DNA of 41,595 nt from Croceibacterium sp. (GTDB lineage Bacteria; Pseudomonadota; Alphaproteobacteria; Sphingomonadales; Sphingomonadaceae). The translations under genes were made by a program, and so were the position numbers. The notes beneath the pieces were generated by a model. It was not told the origin of the DNA. It made no database searches and was given only the letters and a program-made list of their open reading frames with translations. The DNA lies in assembly GCA_025450635.1 (NCBI GenBank), contig JANWHA010000109.1, positions 1-41,595 of the forward strand, written 5' to 3'. Shown piece by piece: positions 8,664 to 17,057 of the stretch (the stretch's first letter is position 1; every line of letters starts with the position of its first letter).

Positions 8664-8748
8664 CAGCTGCGGGAACCCGGCGGCTCTGCCTCACGTTTGC
8701 GCACCAGCGACCGGCGCAGTTCCGCCACCGGCTCGCGCGGAACCGTTC

Positions 8749-9177
8749 ATGAGCCAAAAAAGAGGGGCCAAGGCCAAGCCGGCGCTCGGGCGTGTGCTGG
8801 TCGTCGAGGATGATCCCGTCCTGGCCCTGGCGCTGGAGGATGCTCTGCATTCGGGATGCGCCGCCGATGTCGTCATTTGCCCGAGCATGGAAGCGACCAT
8901 GGCCGAACTCGACAAGCAGTGGCCGGACGCGATGATCATCGACATCCACTTGTCCGACCGCGACGACGGTTGGGCGCTCGCGGAGCTGACGGGCCTCATC
9001 GGCACGCGGCGTCCCCGCATCGTCTTTTCGACCGGCGCGCCCGAAGAAATCCCGGAGGAGATTGCCGAGCTGGGGGCGGTGTTCGAAAAGCCCTACGATC
9101 CCGCAGCACTTGTCGCGGCCTTATGCGACGGCGGGCAGCGAGGCCTGTTCGCCCGCCTGCGCGGTGCCATGGGTTGA
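8749..9177 (+). CDS. Single-domain response regulator
   Basis: A CheY-like receiver of 142 residues with no output domain. The acidic pocket is E20-D21-D22, the phosphoacceptor Asp65 (in M-I-I-D-I-H-L), the switch Thr95 and Lys114 (in F-E-K-P-Y). The segment I-V-F-S-T-G-A-P before the K-P motif resembles the F-A-T-G-[GU]-Y signature of single-domain regulators such as Sphingomonas SdrG, which feed phosphate into the general stress response. The neighbouring phyR/ecfG locus supports that role, but it is inferred. A strong terminator closes the gene. Confidence 0.85.
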   Translation: MSQKRGAKAKPALGRVLVVEDDPVLALALEDALHSGCAADVVICPSMEATMAELDKQWPDAMIIDIHLSDRDDGWALAELTGLIGTRRPRIVFSTGAPEEIPEEIAELGAVFEKPYDPAALVAALCDGGQRGLFARLRGAMG

Positions 9178-9205
9178 TCGGCTCAACAGGTTGATCACAA
9201 AAGAA

Positions 9206-9239
9206 AAAGGCCTCCGCGCATTTTGGCGCGGAGGCCTTT
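9206..9239. terminator. Bidirectional rho-independent terminator
   Basis: Perfect 14-bp arms (9206-9219 and 9226-9239) with a six-base loop. A-rich bases precede the stem and T's end it, so it can act in both directions. It separates the response regulator from phyR. Confidence 0.85.
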
Positions 9240-9427
9240 CGGGATCGTATCACCAGCCGCTTGGACGGGAGGGGGGGTCTCGGCGGTGACAAAGGCATAA
9301 TGAGCGGGACGGCTTGCGGTTCCCGCACCCGCAAAAATTTTTTGCCTAGTTTCGCGGACGATCGATGCGTGACCTTGATTGCCTGCGGCCAGCGGGTAGA
9401 GGGGGACCCTGTTCGCTCCCGGCGCGC

Positions 9428-9452
9428 GGAACCTGGCGGCGTTTCGGCCGTT
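9428..9452 (+). promoter_or_regulatory. Sigma-EcfG promoter of phyR
   Basis: GGAAC (9428-9432), 16 bases, CGTT (9449-9452): an exact match to the alphaproteobacterial general stress sigma factor consensus, 33 bases upstream of the phyR ATG. It implies positive feedback of EcfG on its own anti-anti-sigma factor. Confidence 0.85.
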
Positions 9453-9485
9453 CAAAGCGCGCCTGACTTTTCGGGAAGGGGTACT

Positions 9486-10280
9486 ATGTCTATCGGCGCC
9501 GAAGTAGCCGCTCATCTTCCGTTCCTTCGTCGTTACGCCCGCGCCCTGACCGGGTCGCAATCGACCGGCGACGCCTTCGTCAAGGCGACGCTGGAGGCCG
9601 CGCTGGCCGACGAAGCTCTCGCCAATTCGCTGAAGGGCGGCCGCGTGCCGCTCTACGCCGCGTTCAACAAGCTGTGGTCGAGCGCATACATGGAAGTGGC
9701 CGAAGAGCGTGAAAGCAACGGCTTGCACGAAGCGGCGGCGCAGGATCAGCTGAAGCGGATCACGCCGCTAAACCGCCAGGCCCTGCTGCTGACCACGGTC
9801 GAGGATTTTTCGCCGGCCGAGGCGGCCCAGATCATGGACGTCGACGATGACGACATCGCTCGCCTCGTGCAGGAGGCGATCGAGGAAATCGACCGCGAGA
9901 ACGCCACCAGCGTGCTGATCATCGAGGACGAACCCTTGATCTCGATGCAGCTCGAGGATCTCGTCCGCTCGCTCGGTCATGACATCGCCGGCACCGCCGC
10001 GACCCGCACTCAGGCGCAGCAGATCGCCGCCGAAAACACGCCCGGCCTGGTCCTGGCCGACATCCAGCTGGCTGACGGGTCCTCGGGCCTGGATGCCGTG
10101 GACGACATCCTCGAGATGGCCAGCATGCCCGTCATCTTCATCACCGCCTACCCCGAGCGGCTGCTGACTGGGAACCGGCCGGAGCCGACCTATCTTATCA
10201 CCAAGCCGTTCCAGGAATCGACCGTCCGGGCGGCGATCAGCCAGGCGCTGTTCTTCGGTTCGAGCCGCCCGCTGAGCTGA
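9486..10280 (+). CDS. phyR: PhyR, response regulator and anti-anti-sigma factor
   Basis: Master switch of the alphaproteobacterial general stress response. When phosphorylated it binds NepR and frees sigma EcfG. The 264-residue protein has an N-terminal sigma-factor-like half (about 1-135, with sigma2- and sigma4-like helices, as in H-L-P-F-L-R-R-Y-A-R-A-L) that mimics EcfG. The C-terminal receiver (about 142-258) has E147-D148-E149, phosphoacceptor Asp192, Thr220 and Lys240 (in I-T-K-P-F). The ATG at 9486 follows GGGAAGGGG. A longer in-frame reading from 9261 runs through the EcfG promoter and was discarded. It is convergent with the sensor kinase gene. Confidence 0.97.
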   Translation: MSIGAEVAAHLPFLRRYARALTGSQSTGDAFVKATLEAALADEALANSLKGGRVPLYAAFNKLWSSAYMEVAEERESNGLHEAAAQDQLKRITPLNRQALLLTTVEDFSPAEAAQIMDVDDDDIARLVQEAIEEIDRENATSVLIIEDEPLISMQLEDLVRSLGHDIAGTAATRTQAQQIAAENTPGLVLADIQLADGSSGLDAVDDILEMASMPVIFITAYPERLLTGNRPEPTYLITKPFQESTVRAAISQALFFGSSRPLS

Positions 10281-10296
10281 AGCGGAGACTGCCGCG

Positions 10297-12054
10297 CTAA
10301 CGCGGCGGCGGTTGCGGCGGCCGCGGCGCGCGTATGGCGAACGCGGTCGGCTGGCGGACCGGAATGGTCATCGTGCACGTCACGCCCTGCTCGCCGAAAA
10401 CGAGATGGACCGGATTGTCCAGCTCGTTGGCGACGATCTTTTCGATCAGGTCGGTGCCGAACCCGCGCCCGCGTTCGGCCTTGACCGGCGGGCCGCCGCG
10501 CTCCTGCCATTGCAGGCGCACGAGATTGGGCGCGATCAGGTCCCATTCGACCGAAACTTCGCCGCCGGGCCGGGTCAGCGAGCCGTACTTGGCCGCGTTC
10601 GTCGCCAGCTCGTGAATCGCCAGACCGAGCGACAGCGCATCGTTCGGCGCCAGCGGGATGTCGGGCCCGGAGATAGTGACATGGTGCTCTTCTGTTTGGA
10701 CGTAGGGCGCCAGCTCGGCGTCGACCACCGCGCGGATCAGCGTGGCTCCCCAATCCGACTGGGTCAGCAAGTCGTGCGTGGCCGAAAGCGCGCGAATGCG
10801 GCCGTCGAGCCCCTCGGCGAACTCGTCCAGGTTGGTCGCTCGCCGCCGGGTAAGCGCGATGATCGACAGCACGTTGGCGAGCGTGTTCTTGACCCGATGG
10901 TTGAGCTCACGGGTCAGCGAATTGCGGATCGACGCCTGCTCCTCGAACCAGTGCAGCGCCGCCTCGTCCTCGATAGCCTGCTGGGTCAGCATCCGCACCA
11001 CCAGCATCAGCAGGCTGGCGACCAGCAGCCCGAAGATGAGCGTGACCATCGACAGACCCGACAGCGAGGTGGTCCGCGGCGATTCGACTTCGACGATCCA
11101 CGGATGGTTGGCGATCGTCACCGCTTCCCGATAGGCCGGGCCGAAGCTGCCCGAGTGGGTGATCGCGGCGAGCAGGTGATCGGGCGCCGCTTCGCGGTCG
11201 TACAGCTTGATGCCGATCGGGCCGGGCCGCTCCAGTTCCAGCGCGGACGCGAGAAAGTCCTGGGCGTTGAACGGGCTGTAGATGAAGCCCTTGAGGTGCC
11301 GCCCGAACTCGTCGGCCGCGAACACCGGCATATAGATCAGGAACCCGGGTGACGAAGAACCGGGCGCTTCGTGCAACAGCACCACTTTGCCGCTCGCGGT
11401 CGGCCGCTCGGTGCGCTGCGCCTCGATCATGGCCGCACGACGGATCGGATCGGCATACATGTCGTAGCCGATGGCCCGGCGATTGCGCTCGGTATCGGGC
11501 TGCAGAAACGTGACGGACACCGTATAAGGCTGCGCCGCGCCGCCCGCCATGGGTGACGCCATCCGCCTCGCCGAGCGGGCGGAGCCGAGCGGATCGGAAG
11601 CGGCGGCCTTGCCCGGCTGCACGATCGTCGCCCAGCCGATCCCCTCGGCGCCGCCATAATCGACGTCGAGCCGCAACTCGGAAACGAAGCGGCTGAAGCG
11701 CGCTTCCGTGACCTGGTCGAGCGTGGCGAGCAGCGCGGACCCCGCCCGCAGGTAAGCGCTGCTGGTGTTGGCACGGCGCTCGAGCGCCGAGGCGATCGAA
11801 TCCGCTTCGTTGTGCAGCTCGGCTTCGGCGCGCTGGCTCTCCCCGCGTTCGATCGCGTAAACGCTCAGGGTGGTGATCGCCGCGACCAGCAGGAAGATCG
11901 CCACCGGCACGCCGCGCGGATAGCGGATAAGCCAGCGCTTGGTGCTGCTCCGCGACCCGCCGATCTTCTGCAATGCTTCATCCCCCTGCCCGGCGCCATT
12001 GGCGATCGAAGCAACCCGCCTCGGTCCCATAGCGACGTCTGCGGCTTCGACCAA
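10297..12054 (-). CDS. CHASE-domain sensor histidine kinase (HisKA_2), probable PhyR kinase
   Basis: Membrane sensor kinase of the general stress response. A first membrane helix (about 50-68) and a second (about 333-355) enclose a periplasmic CHASE-type domain (about 75-320). The cytosolic part has the HisKA_2 dimerisation helix with phospho-acceptor His386 in L-N-H-R-V-K-N and an HATPase with N-box H-E-L-A-T-N-A-A-K-Y-G (481-491), then G-R-G-F-G-T-D-L-I. This architecture and its place between phyR and nepR-ecfG match the PhyK/PhyP class. The reading frame opens at a TTG (12054); an ATG at 12030 is a credible alternative and the true start is unresolved. Kinase versus phosphatase bias toward PhyR cannot be told. 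Confidence 0.92.
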   Translation of the reverse strand: MVEAADVAMGPRRVASIANGAGQGDEALQKIGGSRSSTKRWLIRYPRGVPVAIFLLVAAITTLSVYAIERGESQRAEAELHNEADSIASALERRANTSSAYLRAGSALLATLDQVTEARFSRFVSELRLDVDYGGAEGIGWATIVQPGKAAASDPLGSARSARRMASPMAGGAAQPYTVSVTFLQPDTERNRRAIGYDMYADPIRRAAMIEAQRTERPTASGKVVLLHEAPGSSSPGFLIYMPVFAADEFGRHLKGFIYSPFNAQDFLASALELERPGPIGIKLYDREAAPDHLLAAITHSGSFGPAYREAVTIANHPWIVEVESPRTTSLSGLSMVTLIFGLLVASLLMLVVRMLTQQAIEDEAALHWFEEQASIRNSLTRELNHRVKNTLANVLSIIALTRRRATNLDEFAEGLDGRIRALSATHDLLTQSDWGATLIRAVVDAELAPYVQTEEHHVTISGPDIPLAPNDALSLGLAIHELATNAAKYGSLTRPGGEVSVEWDLIAPNLVRLQWQERGGPPVKAERGRGFGTDLIEKIVANELDNPVHLVFGEQGVTCTMTIPVRQPTAFAIRAPRPPQPPPR

Positions 12055-12073
12055 CTTTCGGCGGGTTGTTCGG

Positions 12074-12100
12074 GGAACCGGAAGCGGCGGTTTTCGTTCC
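12074..12100. promoter_or_regulatory. Interlocked bidirectional sigma-EcfG promoter (nepR-ecfG / sensor kinase)
   Basis: On the + strand GGAAC (12074-12078), 16 bases, CGTT (12095-12098) is an exact EcfG promoter toward nepR. On the minus strand GGAAC (12100-12096), 16 bases, GGTT (12079-12076) points to the kinase gene, with only the first -10 base off consensus. Each strand's -35 overlaps the other's -10, so the two directions should compete for one site. Confidence 0.75.
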
Positions 12101-12170
12101 GGTGAGAGATTTGACGGGTATTCAGGCGATGCAGCGTTGCAACAGGTGACGTTGCGGCGCGCGTGCTGTA

Positions 12171-12365
12171 ATGACGGGGTCGGAAAAATTGCATTTCATG
12201 ACAAGCGCTAGGAAAAACAAGCCACGCGCGCACCCCAGGGACACCGCGAAAGCGCGCGATCCCGAATGGGCGGCGGGCCTCAAGCGCCTCTACGATGCGG
12301 TCGTGGAGGAGCCTCTTCCGGATTCGTTCAAGGATCTGCTCAACAAGCTGGATTCAGCCGGCTGA
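12171..12365 (+). CDS. nepR: NepR, anti-sigma factor of EcfG
   Basis: Small anti-sigma factor that holds EcfG inactive until phosphorylated PhyR captures it. The conserved NepR core is plain: D-P-E-W-A-A-G-L-K-R-L-Y-D-A-V-V-E-E-P-L-P followed by F-K-D-L-L-N-K-L-D (residues 30-61 of the 64-residue form). Two starts are possible, the ATG at 12171 and one at 12198 (55 residues), and neither has a strong ribosome site. The N-terminal stretch is basic and disordered, as usual. Its stop overlaps the ecfG start (TGATG), which couples sigma and anti-sigma synthesis. The promoter at 12074-12098 is EcfG-type, so the pair is autoregulated. Confidence 0.93.
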   Translation: MTGSEKLHFMTSARKNKPRAHPRDTAKARDPEWAAGLKRLYDAVVEEPLPDSFKDLLNKLDSAG

Positions 12366-13000
12366 TGAGCAACGGCGCCGAACCCGATAGGCCGCTGCCG
12401 ACGCGCAGCGCCGACGACAAGCGCGCTTTCAAGCGCGAGTTGACCGACGTCGTCCCGCATCTGCGAGCGTTCGCCCGGGGTCTCTGCGGCCGGCCGGACA
12501 TGGCCGACGACCTGGTGCAGGAGACGCTGCTCAAGGCCTGGGCCGCGCAGGACCGGTTCGAGCCCGGCACCAGCATGCGCGCGTGGACCTTCGTGATCCT
12601 GCGTAACGCCTATCTCACCGACATGCGCCGTAATCGCTTCCGCGGCGATTACGACGAGACCGTCGCGGAGCGGGTCCTGACCGCTCCCGCCGGGCAAGAA
12701 GAACCGATCCACCTGAGCGACATGCACCGGGCGCTGCTGACGCTGCCGCCGGAGCGGCGCGAGGCGCTGTTGCTCGTCGGCGCCGGCGGCTTCTCATATG
12801 AGGAGGCCGCCAACATCTGCGGCTGCGCGGTGGGCACGATCAAGAGCCGCGTCGGCCGGGCCCGCGCCGCGCTGACGACCATGATCGAGGACGGCACGAT
12901 TCCCGAACGCTCGCTGAGGGACCCGGCGGCGCATCGCGCGATCCTGGAAGAGCTGGACGAAGTGGCTGCCGGCAACGGCCGCGCGGTGGCGACGCGGTAG
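12365..13000 (+). CDS. ecfG: General stress response sigma factor EcfG
   Basis: ECF15-type sigma factor that directs RNA polymerase to GGAAC-N16-CGTT promoters under stress. The 211-residue protein has sigma region 2 (about 25-95, with D-L-V-Q-E-T-L-L-K-A-W and the R-A-W-T-F-V-I-L-R-N step) and region 4 (about 115-175, with L-P-P-E-R-R-E-A-L-L-L and the helix-turn-helix F-S-Y-E-E-A-A-N-I-C-G-C-A-V-G-T-I-K-S-R). The ATG at 12365 overlaps the nepR stop. It ends with about 35 residues beyond region 4. Confidence 0.95.
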   Translation: MSNGAEPDRPLPTRSADDKRAFKRELTDVVPHLRAFARGLCGRPDMADDLVQETLLKAWAAQDRFEPGTSMRAWTFVILRNAYLTDMRRNRFRGDYDETVAERVLTAPAGQEEPIHLSDMHRALLTLPPERREALLLVGAGGFSYEEAANICGCAVGTIKSRVGRARAALTTMIEDGTIPERSLRDPAAHRAILEELDEVAAGNGRAVATR

Positions 13001-13054
13001 AAAGCGGCCGCGCCCCCGCTTGATTGCGGCCCGGCACAGGCGCATTCCTTCACC

Positions 13055-14260
13055 ATGGGCGACATGTCGCAACAGCCTGACAGCTTGCTCCCGGCCGAGC
13101 CGAAGCCGCCGCGCCAGCGCGCGCTGACGTTCGCCGCGCAGGAGCTGCGGCTGATTTCCGCGCTGGTGCTGCTGCTGGCGATCGGGCTGTTCCTGGCCCT
13201 GCCGTTCGTGCTGTCGATCGGCGCCGTGGTGTTCCTGCCGCTGGTGACGGCGATCATGCTGACGATCGTGCTTTCGCCCCTGGCCGACCGCCTGGCGCAA
13301 GGCGGTTTGCCCAACGTGCTGGCCTCGCTGATCGCCCTGCTGGTGTTCCTGGCGGTGTTGGTGATCGCGCTCACCGTGGTCTTGCGCCCGGCCATCGGCA
13401 TGTACGATCAACTGCCCAGCCTGATCGACAAGATCGGGCAGCATTTCCACCAATTGCAGCACAACTTCCGGTGGGTCCTGCGGCTCGACAAGCAAGTGAG
13501 CGAGATCACTGGCCAAACCGCCCGCCAGCAAGTCGTCGTCGCCAGCCCGTCGATGCTCGAACAAGTCGTTGTCGCAACGCCGACCGTGCTGCTGGAGGTC
13601 CTGCTGACGATCCTGATGGCCTTCTTCATGATCGAAGCGCGGGTCCGCGTTCGCCGGCGCCTGTTGCTCGATCGCCAGCACGTCGGGGCGAGCCTCAAGG
13701 TCGCGCGGGTCATCCGCGACGTGCAGGACCGGGTCGCGGCCTACATCCTGACCGTCGGGCTGATAAATCTGGTGGTCGGCGTGATCGTCGCCCTCGGCGC
13801 CTGGGGCCTGGGACTCGAGGCCCCGGTGATGTGGGGCGGGCTGGCCGCGTTGCTCAACTTCCTGCCTTACATCGGCCCACTGACGATGATCGCTCTGCTC
13901 GCGCTTTTCGGCATCGGGACCGCGGACTCGGCCCTCGTCGGCGCGATTCCCGCGCTGTGCTTCCTTGGCCTGCACGCGATCGAATCGAATGTCGTGACGC
14001 CGTCAATCCTAGGCGCGCGCTTCACCATGAATCCGGTGCTGATCCTGATCGCGTTGATGTATTTCACCTGGATCTGGGGTGTGACCGGCGCCCTGCTGTC
14101 GGTGCCGATCCTGCTGACCCTGACGGCGCTCGTTGACCACCTGGGCAAGCCGAACCTGATCGGCTTCATGTTTGGCGAACCGCTGTTCGCCACCAATCCG
14201 CTCGAAGCCGCCGACGGGGCCGAGACGGAAGTCCAGGCCCCGTCGGCTACGGCGGCTTAG
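13055..14260 (+). CDS. AI-2E family (PerM/TqsA-like) membrane transporter
   Basis: An integral membrane protein of 401 residues from the AI-2E transporter family (formerly UPF0118). Helices lie near 30-50, 53-75 and 90-115. After a soluble segment, a block of C-terminal helices spans about 175-365, including the family pattern L-N-F-L-P-Y-I-G-P and the stretch I-E-S-N-V-V-T-P. Family members move autoinducer-2, other solutes or Na+/H+, and the substrate here is unknown. Starts at 13055 or 13064 are both possible. The stop lies one base from the end of the convergent sodB. Confidence 0.88.
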   Translation: MGDMSQQPDSLLPAEPKPPRQRALTFAAQELRLISALVLLLAIGLFLALPFVLSIGAVVFLPLVTAIMLTIVLSPLADRLAQGGLPNVLASLIALLVFLAVLVIALTVVLRPAIGMYDQLPSLIDKIGQHFHQLQHNFRWVLRLDKQVSEITGQTARQQVVVASPSMLEQVVVATPTVLLEVLLTILMAFFMIEARVRVRRRLLLDRQHVGASLKVARVIRDVQDRVAAYILTVGLINLVVGVIVALGAWGLGLEAPVMWGGLAALLNFLPYIGPLTMIALLALFGIGTADSALVGAIPALCFLGLHAIESNVVTPSILGARFTMNPVLILIALMYFTWIWGVTGALLSVPILLTLTALVDHLGKPNLIGFMFGEPLFATNPLEAADGAETEVQAPSATAA

Positions 14261-14261
14261 C

Positions 14262-14873
14262 TTAGCCCGGGTAATTCCAGGCCGATCCGCGCTCGAGATT
14301 CTCGGCGGCGAAATCCCAGTTGAGATGGCCGTCGAGAAGCGCCTTGAGATAATCCGGCCGCACGTTCTGGTAATCGAGATAATAGGCGTGCTCCCACACA
14401 TCGATGGTCAGCAGCGGGTTGAAGCCGCTGTCGGCCAGCGTGTCGCCGTCGTGGGTTTCCTCGAGCGACAGCTGTCCGCCCTTCTCGGCCAGCCACACCC
14501 AGCCGCTGGCGAAATGCCCGGCGCCCCGCTCGGCCAGCTTCTTCTTGAGCTCGTCGAGCGAGCCGAACGCCGAGTCGATCTTGCTCGCCAGGTGGCCCGA
14601 GGGCGAGCCGCCGCTCGGCGCGAGCGAATTCCAGTAGAACCCGTGATTCCAGCTTTGCGCCGCGTTGTTGAACAAGCCCTGGTTCGAACCGCGCGCCGCG
14701 GCGATCACATCGGTCAGGCTCTTGCCAGCAAGGTCGGTGCCTTCGACCGCCGCGTTGGTCTTGTCGATGTACGCCTTGTGGTGCTTGCCATGGTGGAAGC
14801 CGAGCGTTCTCGCGCTGATCGCCGGGTCGAGCGCTTCGCTATCGTAAGGCAGCGGCATGAGTTCGAAAGCCAT
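14262..14873 (-). CDS. sodB: Superoxide dismutase, Fe type
   Basis: Converts superoxide to oxygen and hydrogen peroxide in the cytosol. The 203-residue protein carries the four metal ligands His27, His77, Asp158 and His162 (the last two in D-V-W-E-H-A-Y-Y). Gln73 in N-N-A-A-Q-S-W-N-H is at the position typical of iron enzymes, so Fe is favoured over Mn. The ATG at 14873 is preceded by AGGAAGGA. Longer in-frame readings to 14957 lack a ribosome site. No EcfG-type promoter is evident in the 129 bases upstream. Confidence 0.96.
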   Translation of the reverse strand: MAFELMPLPYDSEALDPAISARTLGFHHGKHHKAYIDKTNAAVEGTDLAGKSLTDVIAAARGSNQGLFNNAAQSWNHGFYWNSLAPSGGSPSGHLASKIDSAFGSLDELKKKLAERGAGHFASGWVWLAEKGGQLSLEETHDGDTLADSGFNPLLTIDVWEHAYYLDYQNVRPDYLKALLDGHLNWDFAAENLERGSAWNYPG

Positions 14874-15002
14874 GGGTTCGTCCTTCCTCTTTTCGGTGGG
14901 TGGTTCGCTTTGCCAACGCGTGGCAACGCAGCTAGTGCCGCGCTGACCAATTAGCAATCTGCCGATGGCATGTTACGGCCACGCGGCATTCGAGGAATAC
15001 GC

Positions 15003-16343
15003 ATGGCTCGTGAGTTCTTCGGCACCGACGGCATCCGCGGGCGCGCCAACGCCAGCCTGCTGACCGCCGAACTGGCGATGAAGGTAGGCCAGGCCGCGGG
15101 CCGGCATTTCCTGCGCGGCGAGCACAAGCACCGGGTCATCATCGGCAAGGACACCCGCCTGTCCGGCTACATGATGGAGAACGCGCTGGTCGCCGGTTTC
15201 ACCAGCGTGGGCATGGACGTGATCCTGACCGGGCCGTTGCCGACGCCGGCCATCGCCTTGCTTACCCGCGAGATGCGCGCGGACCTGGGGGTGATGATCT
15301 CGGCCAGCCACAACCTTTATCCCGATAACGGCATCAAGCTATTCGGCCCCGACGGCCTCAAGCTTTCGGACGAGGACGAGGAAGCGGTCGAGCGCCTGAT
15401 GGGCTCGAAGATTCCGCTGGCGACGGGTCGCGACGTCGGCCGCGCGCGGCGCATCGAGGATTCGCGCGGGCGCTATATCCACGCGGTCAAGAACTCGGTC
15501 GGCGACGAGGTGCGCTTCGACGGCCTGAAGGTAGTGATCGATTGCGCCAACGGGGCCGCCTACCAGGTCGCGCCCACGGCAATCTGGGAGCTGGGCGCGA
15601 AGATTTTCGCCGTCGGCGTCAATCCCAACGGCCTCAACATCAACGAGGGGGTCGGCTCGACCGCGCTCGAGACCGTCAAGGCCAAGGTGCTCGAGGAAGG
15701 CGCCGACATCGGCCTCGCGCTCGACGGCGACGCCGACCGGCTGATCGTGGTCGACGAGAAGGGCGAGACGGTTGATGGCGACCAGATGATGGCCCTGATC
15801 GCCACCCGCCTTGCCGAAGCCGGCCGCCTCAAGGGGGGCGGCGTGGTGGCGACGGTGATGAGCAACCTCGGGCTCGAACGCTACCTCGATGCGCTTGGCC
15901 TGTGCCTGGTGCGCACCGCGGTGGGCGACCGCTACGTGCTCGAGGCGATGCGCGCCGGCGGCTACAACGTCGGCGGCGAGCAGTCCGGCCACATGATCCT
16001 GCTCGACCACGCGACCACCGGCGACGGTACGATCGCCGCGCTGCAAGTGCTCGCCGAACTGATCCGCTCGGGCAAGCGGGCGAGCGAGCTGCTGCATTTG
16101 TTCGACCCCGTCCCGCAACTGCTCAAGAACGTCGTCTACAGCGGGGGCGACCCGTTGGCCGACGGTGACGTGAAGGCCGCCATCGCCGACGGCGAGCGCG
16201 CGCTCGACGGGCGCGGGCGTCTGGTCATCCGCAAGTCCGGCACCGAGCCGAAAATCCGCGTGATGGCCGAAGGCGACGATGCGCGCGAGGTCGAGCGGGT
16301 GGTCGATTCGATCTGCGAGGCCGTCAAGAAAGTGGCGGCATGA
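15003..16343 (+). CDS. glmM: Phosphoglucosamine mutase GlmM
   Basis: Interconverts glucosamine-6-phosphate and glucosamine-1-phosphate for UDP-GlcNAc, peptidoglycan and LPS synthesis. The 446-residue protein opens with the F-F-G-T-D-G-I-R-G signature and has the phosphoserine loop I-S-A-S-H-N with catalytic Ser102, the same number as in E. coli. It also has the Mg loop D-G-D-A-D-R (near 242) and the C-terminal phosphate-binding [10 protein letters not shown]. The ATG at 15003 follows CGAGGAATACGC. The stop overlaps the next start by four bases, heading a four-gene overlapping operon. Confidence 0.97.
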   Translation: MAREFFGTDGIRGRANASLLTAELAMKVGQAAGRHFLRGEHKHRVIIGKDTRLSGYMMENALVAGFTSVGMDVILTGPLPTPAIALLTREMRADLGVMISASHNLYPDNGIKLFGPDGLKLSDEDEEAVERLMGSKIPLATGRDVGRARRIEDSRGRYIHAVKNSVGDEVRFDGLKVVIDCANGAAYQVAPTAIWELGAKIFAVGVNPNGLNINEGVGSTALETVKAKVLEEGADIGLALDGDADRLIVVDEKGETVDGDQMMALIATRLAEAGRLKGGGVVATVMSNLGLERYLDALGLCLVRTAVGDRYVLEAMRAGGYNVGGEQSGHMILLDHATTGDGTIAALQVLAELIRSGKRASELLHLFDPVPQLLKNVVYSGGDPLADGDVKAAIADGERALDGRGRLVIRKSGTEPKIRVMAEGDDAREVERVVDSICEAVKKVAA

Positions 16344-16840
16344 GCGATCGCCCGATCGCGAACCTCGACGAGGTGGAATTCGACGATGTCGAAGAAAATG
16401 GCCGCTACACGTCGCGGCGGGCCCGCTTCAGCCGCTCCATCGGCGCGCGCGACCTCGGCTACAACCTCACAGTCCTTCCGCCGGGCAAGGCGCAATGTCC
16501 GTTTCACAACCACCGCGGCGAAGAGGAGATGTTCCTGGTCCTTGAAGGAGCCGGAACGCTGCGCTTCGGGGAGCGCGAATACCCGATCCGCCCGCGCGAC
16601 GTAATTGCCTGCCCCACGGGAGGACCGGAGGTCGCCCACCAGATCATCAACACGGGCACGGTCGACCTGGTCTATCTCGCGGTATCGACGACCCGCGATC
16701 TCGAAGCCTGCGAATATCCGGATTCGGGAAAGGTGCTGGTGTCGAGCCGCACCCCGGACTCGGCACGGCTCGGCCTGTTGTTCCGCAAGCACGAGGCGGT
16801 CGACTATTACGACGGCGAAGAGGGCGCCGGGGATGCTTGA
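16340..16840 (+). CDS. Cupin-domain protein
   Basis: A 166-residue single-domain cupin. Motif 1 is visible as H56-N-H58-x4-E63-x6-G70 and supplies metal ligands. Motif 2 lies in [13 protein letters not shown], with the fourth ligand His near 100. This family is often found as a small stand-alone sugar-isomerase-like or sensor-like protein; the substrate is unknown. The start overlaps glmM (ATGA) and its end overlaps the DUF1272 gene by eight bases, so it is translated with them. A link to amino-sugar or thiamine metabolism is only suggested by position. Confidence 0.85.
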   Translation: MSDRPIANLDEVEFDDVEENGRYTSRRARFSRSIGARDLGYNLTVLPPGKAQCPFHNHRGEEEMFLVLEGAGTLRFGEREYPIRPRDVIACPTGGPEVAHQIINTGTVDLVYLAVSTTRDLEACEYPDSGKVLVSSRTPDSARLGLLFRKHEAVDYYDGEEGAGDA

Positions 16841-17057
16841 AATGCGCCCGGACTGCGAGCGCTGCGGCGCGGATCTTCCCGCCGAAGCGCCCGGCGCGTT
16901 CGTCTGCAGCTTCGAATGCACCTTCTGCGCCCCGTGCGCCGAGGCGCTCGACGATGTCTGCCCGAACTGCGGCGGCGAGCTGGTCGACCGCCCGACCCGG
17001 GCGAAGCGGCTCCACGAAAAGCATCCGCCGGGCACTCAGCGCCGGTTCAAGGGATGA
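16833..17057 (+). CDS. DUF1272 zinc-ribbon-like protein
   Basis: A 74-residue cysteine-rich protein of the DUF1272 family. Eight cysteines fall in pairs: C8/C11 (C-E-R-C-G), C25/C29, C32/C35 (C-T-F-C-A-P-C) and C43/C46 (C-P-N-C-G-G). That is enough for two Zn sites. The rest is basic at the C terminus (K-R-L-H-E-K and R-R-F-K-G). Function is unknown. The ATG at 16833 overlaps the cupin gene and a second ATG at 16842 is possible. The stop overlaps the thiD ATG by four bases. Confidence 0.85.
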   Translation: MLEMRPDCERCGADLPAEAPGAFVCSFECTFCAPCAEALDDVCPNCGGELVDRPTRAKRLHEKHPPGTQRRFKG

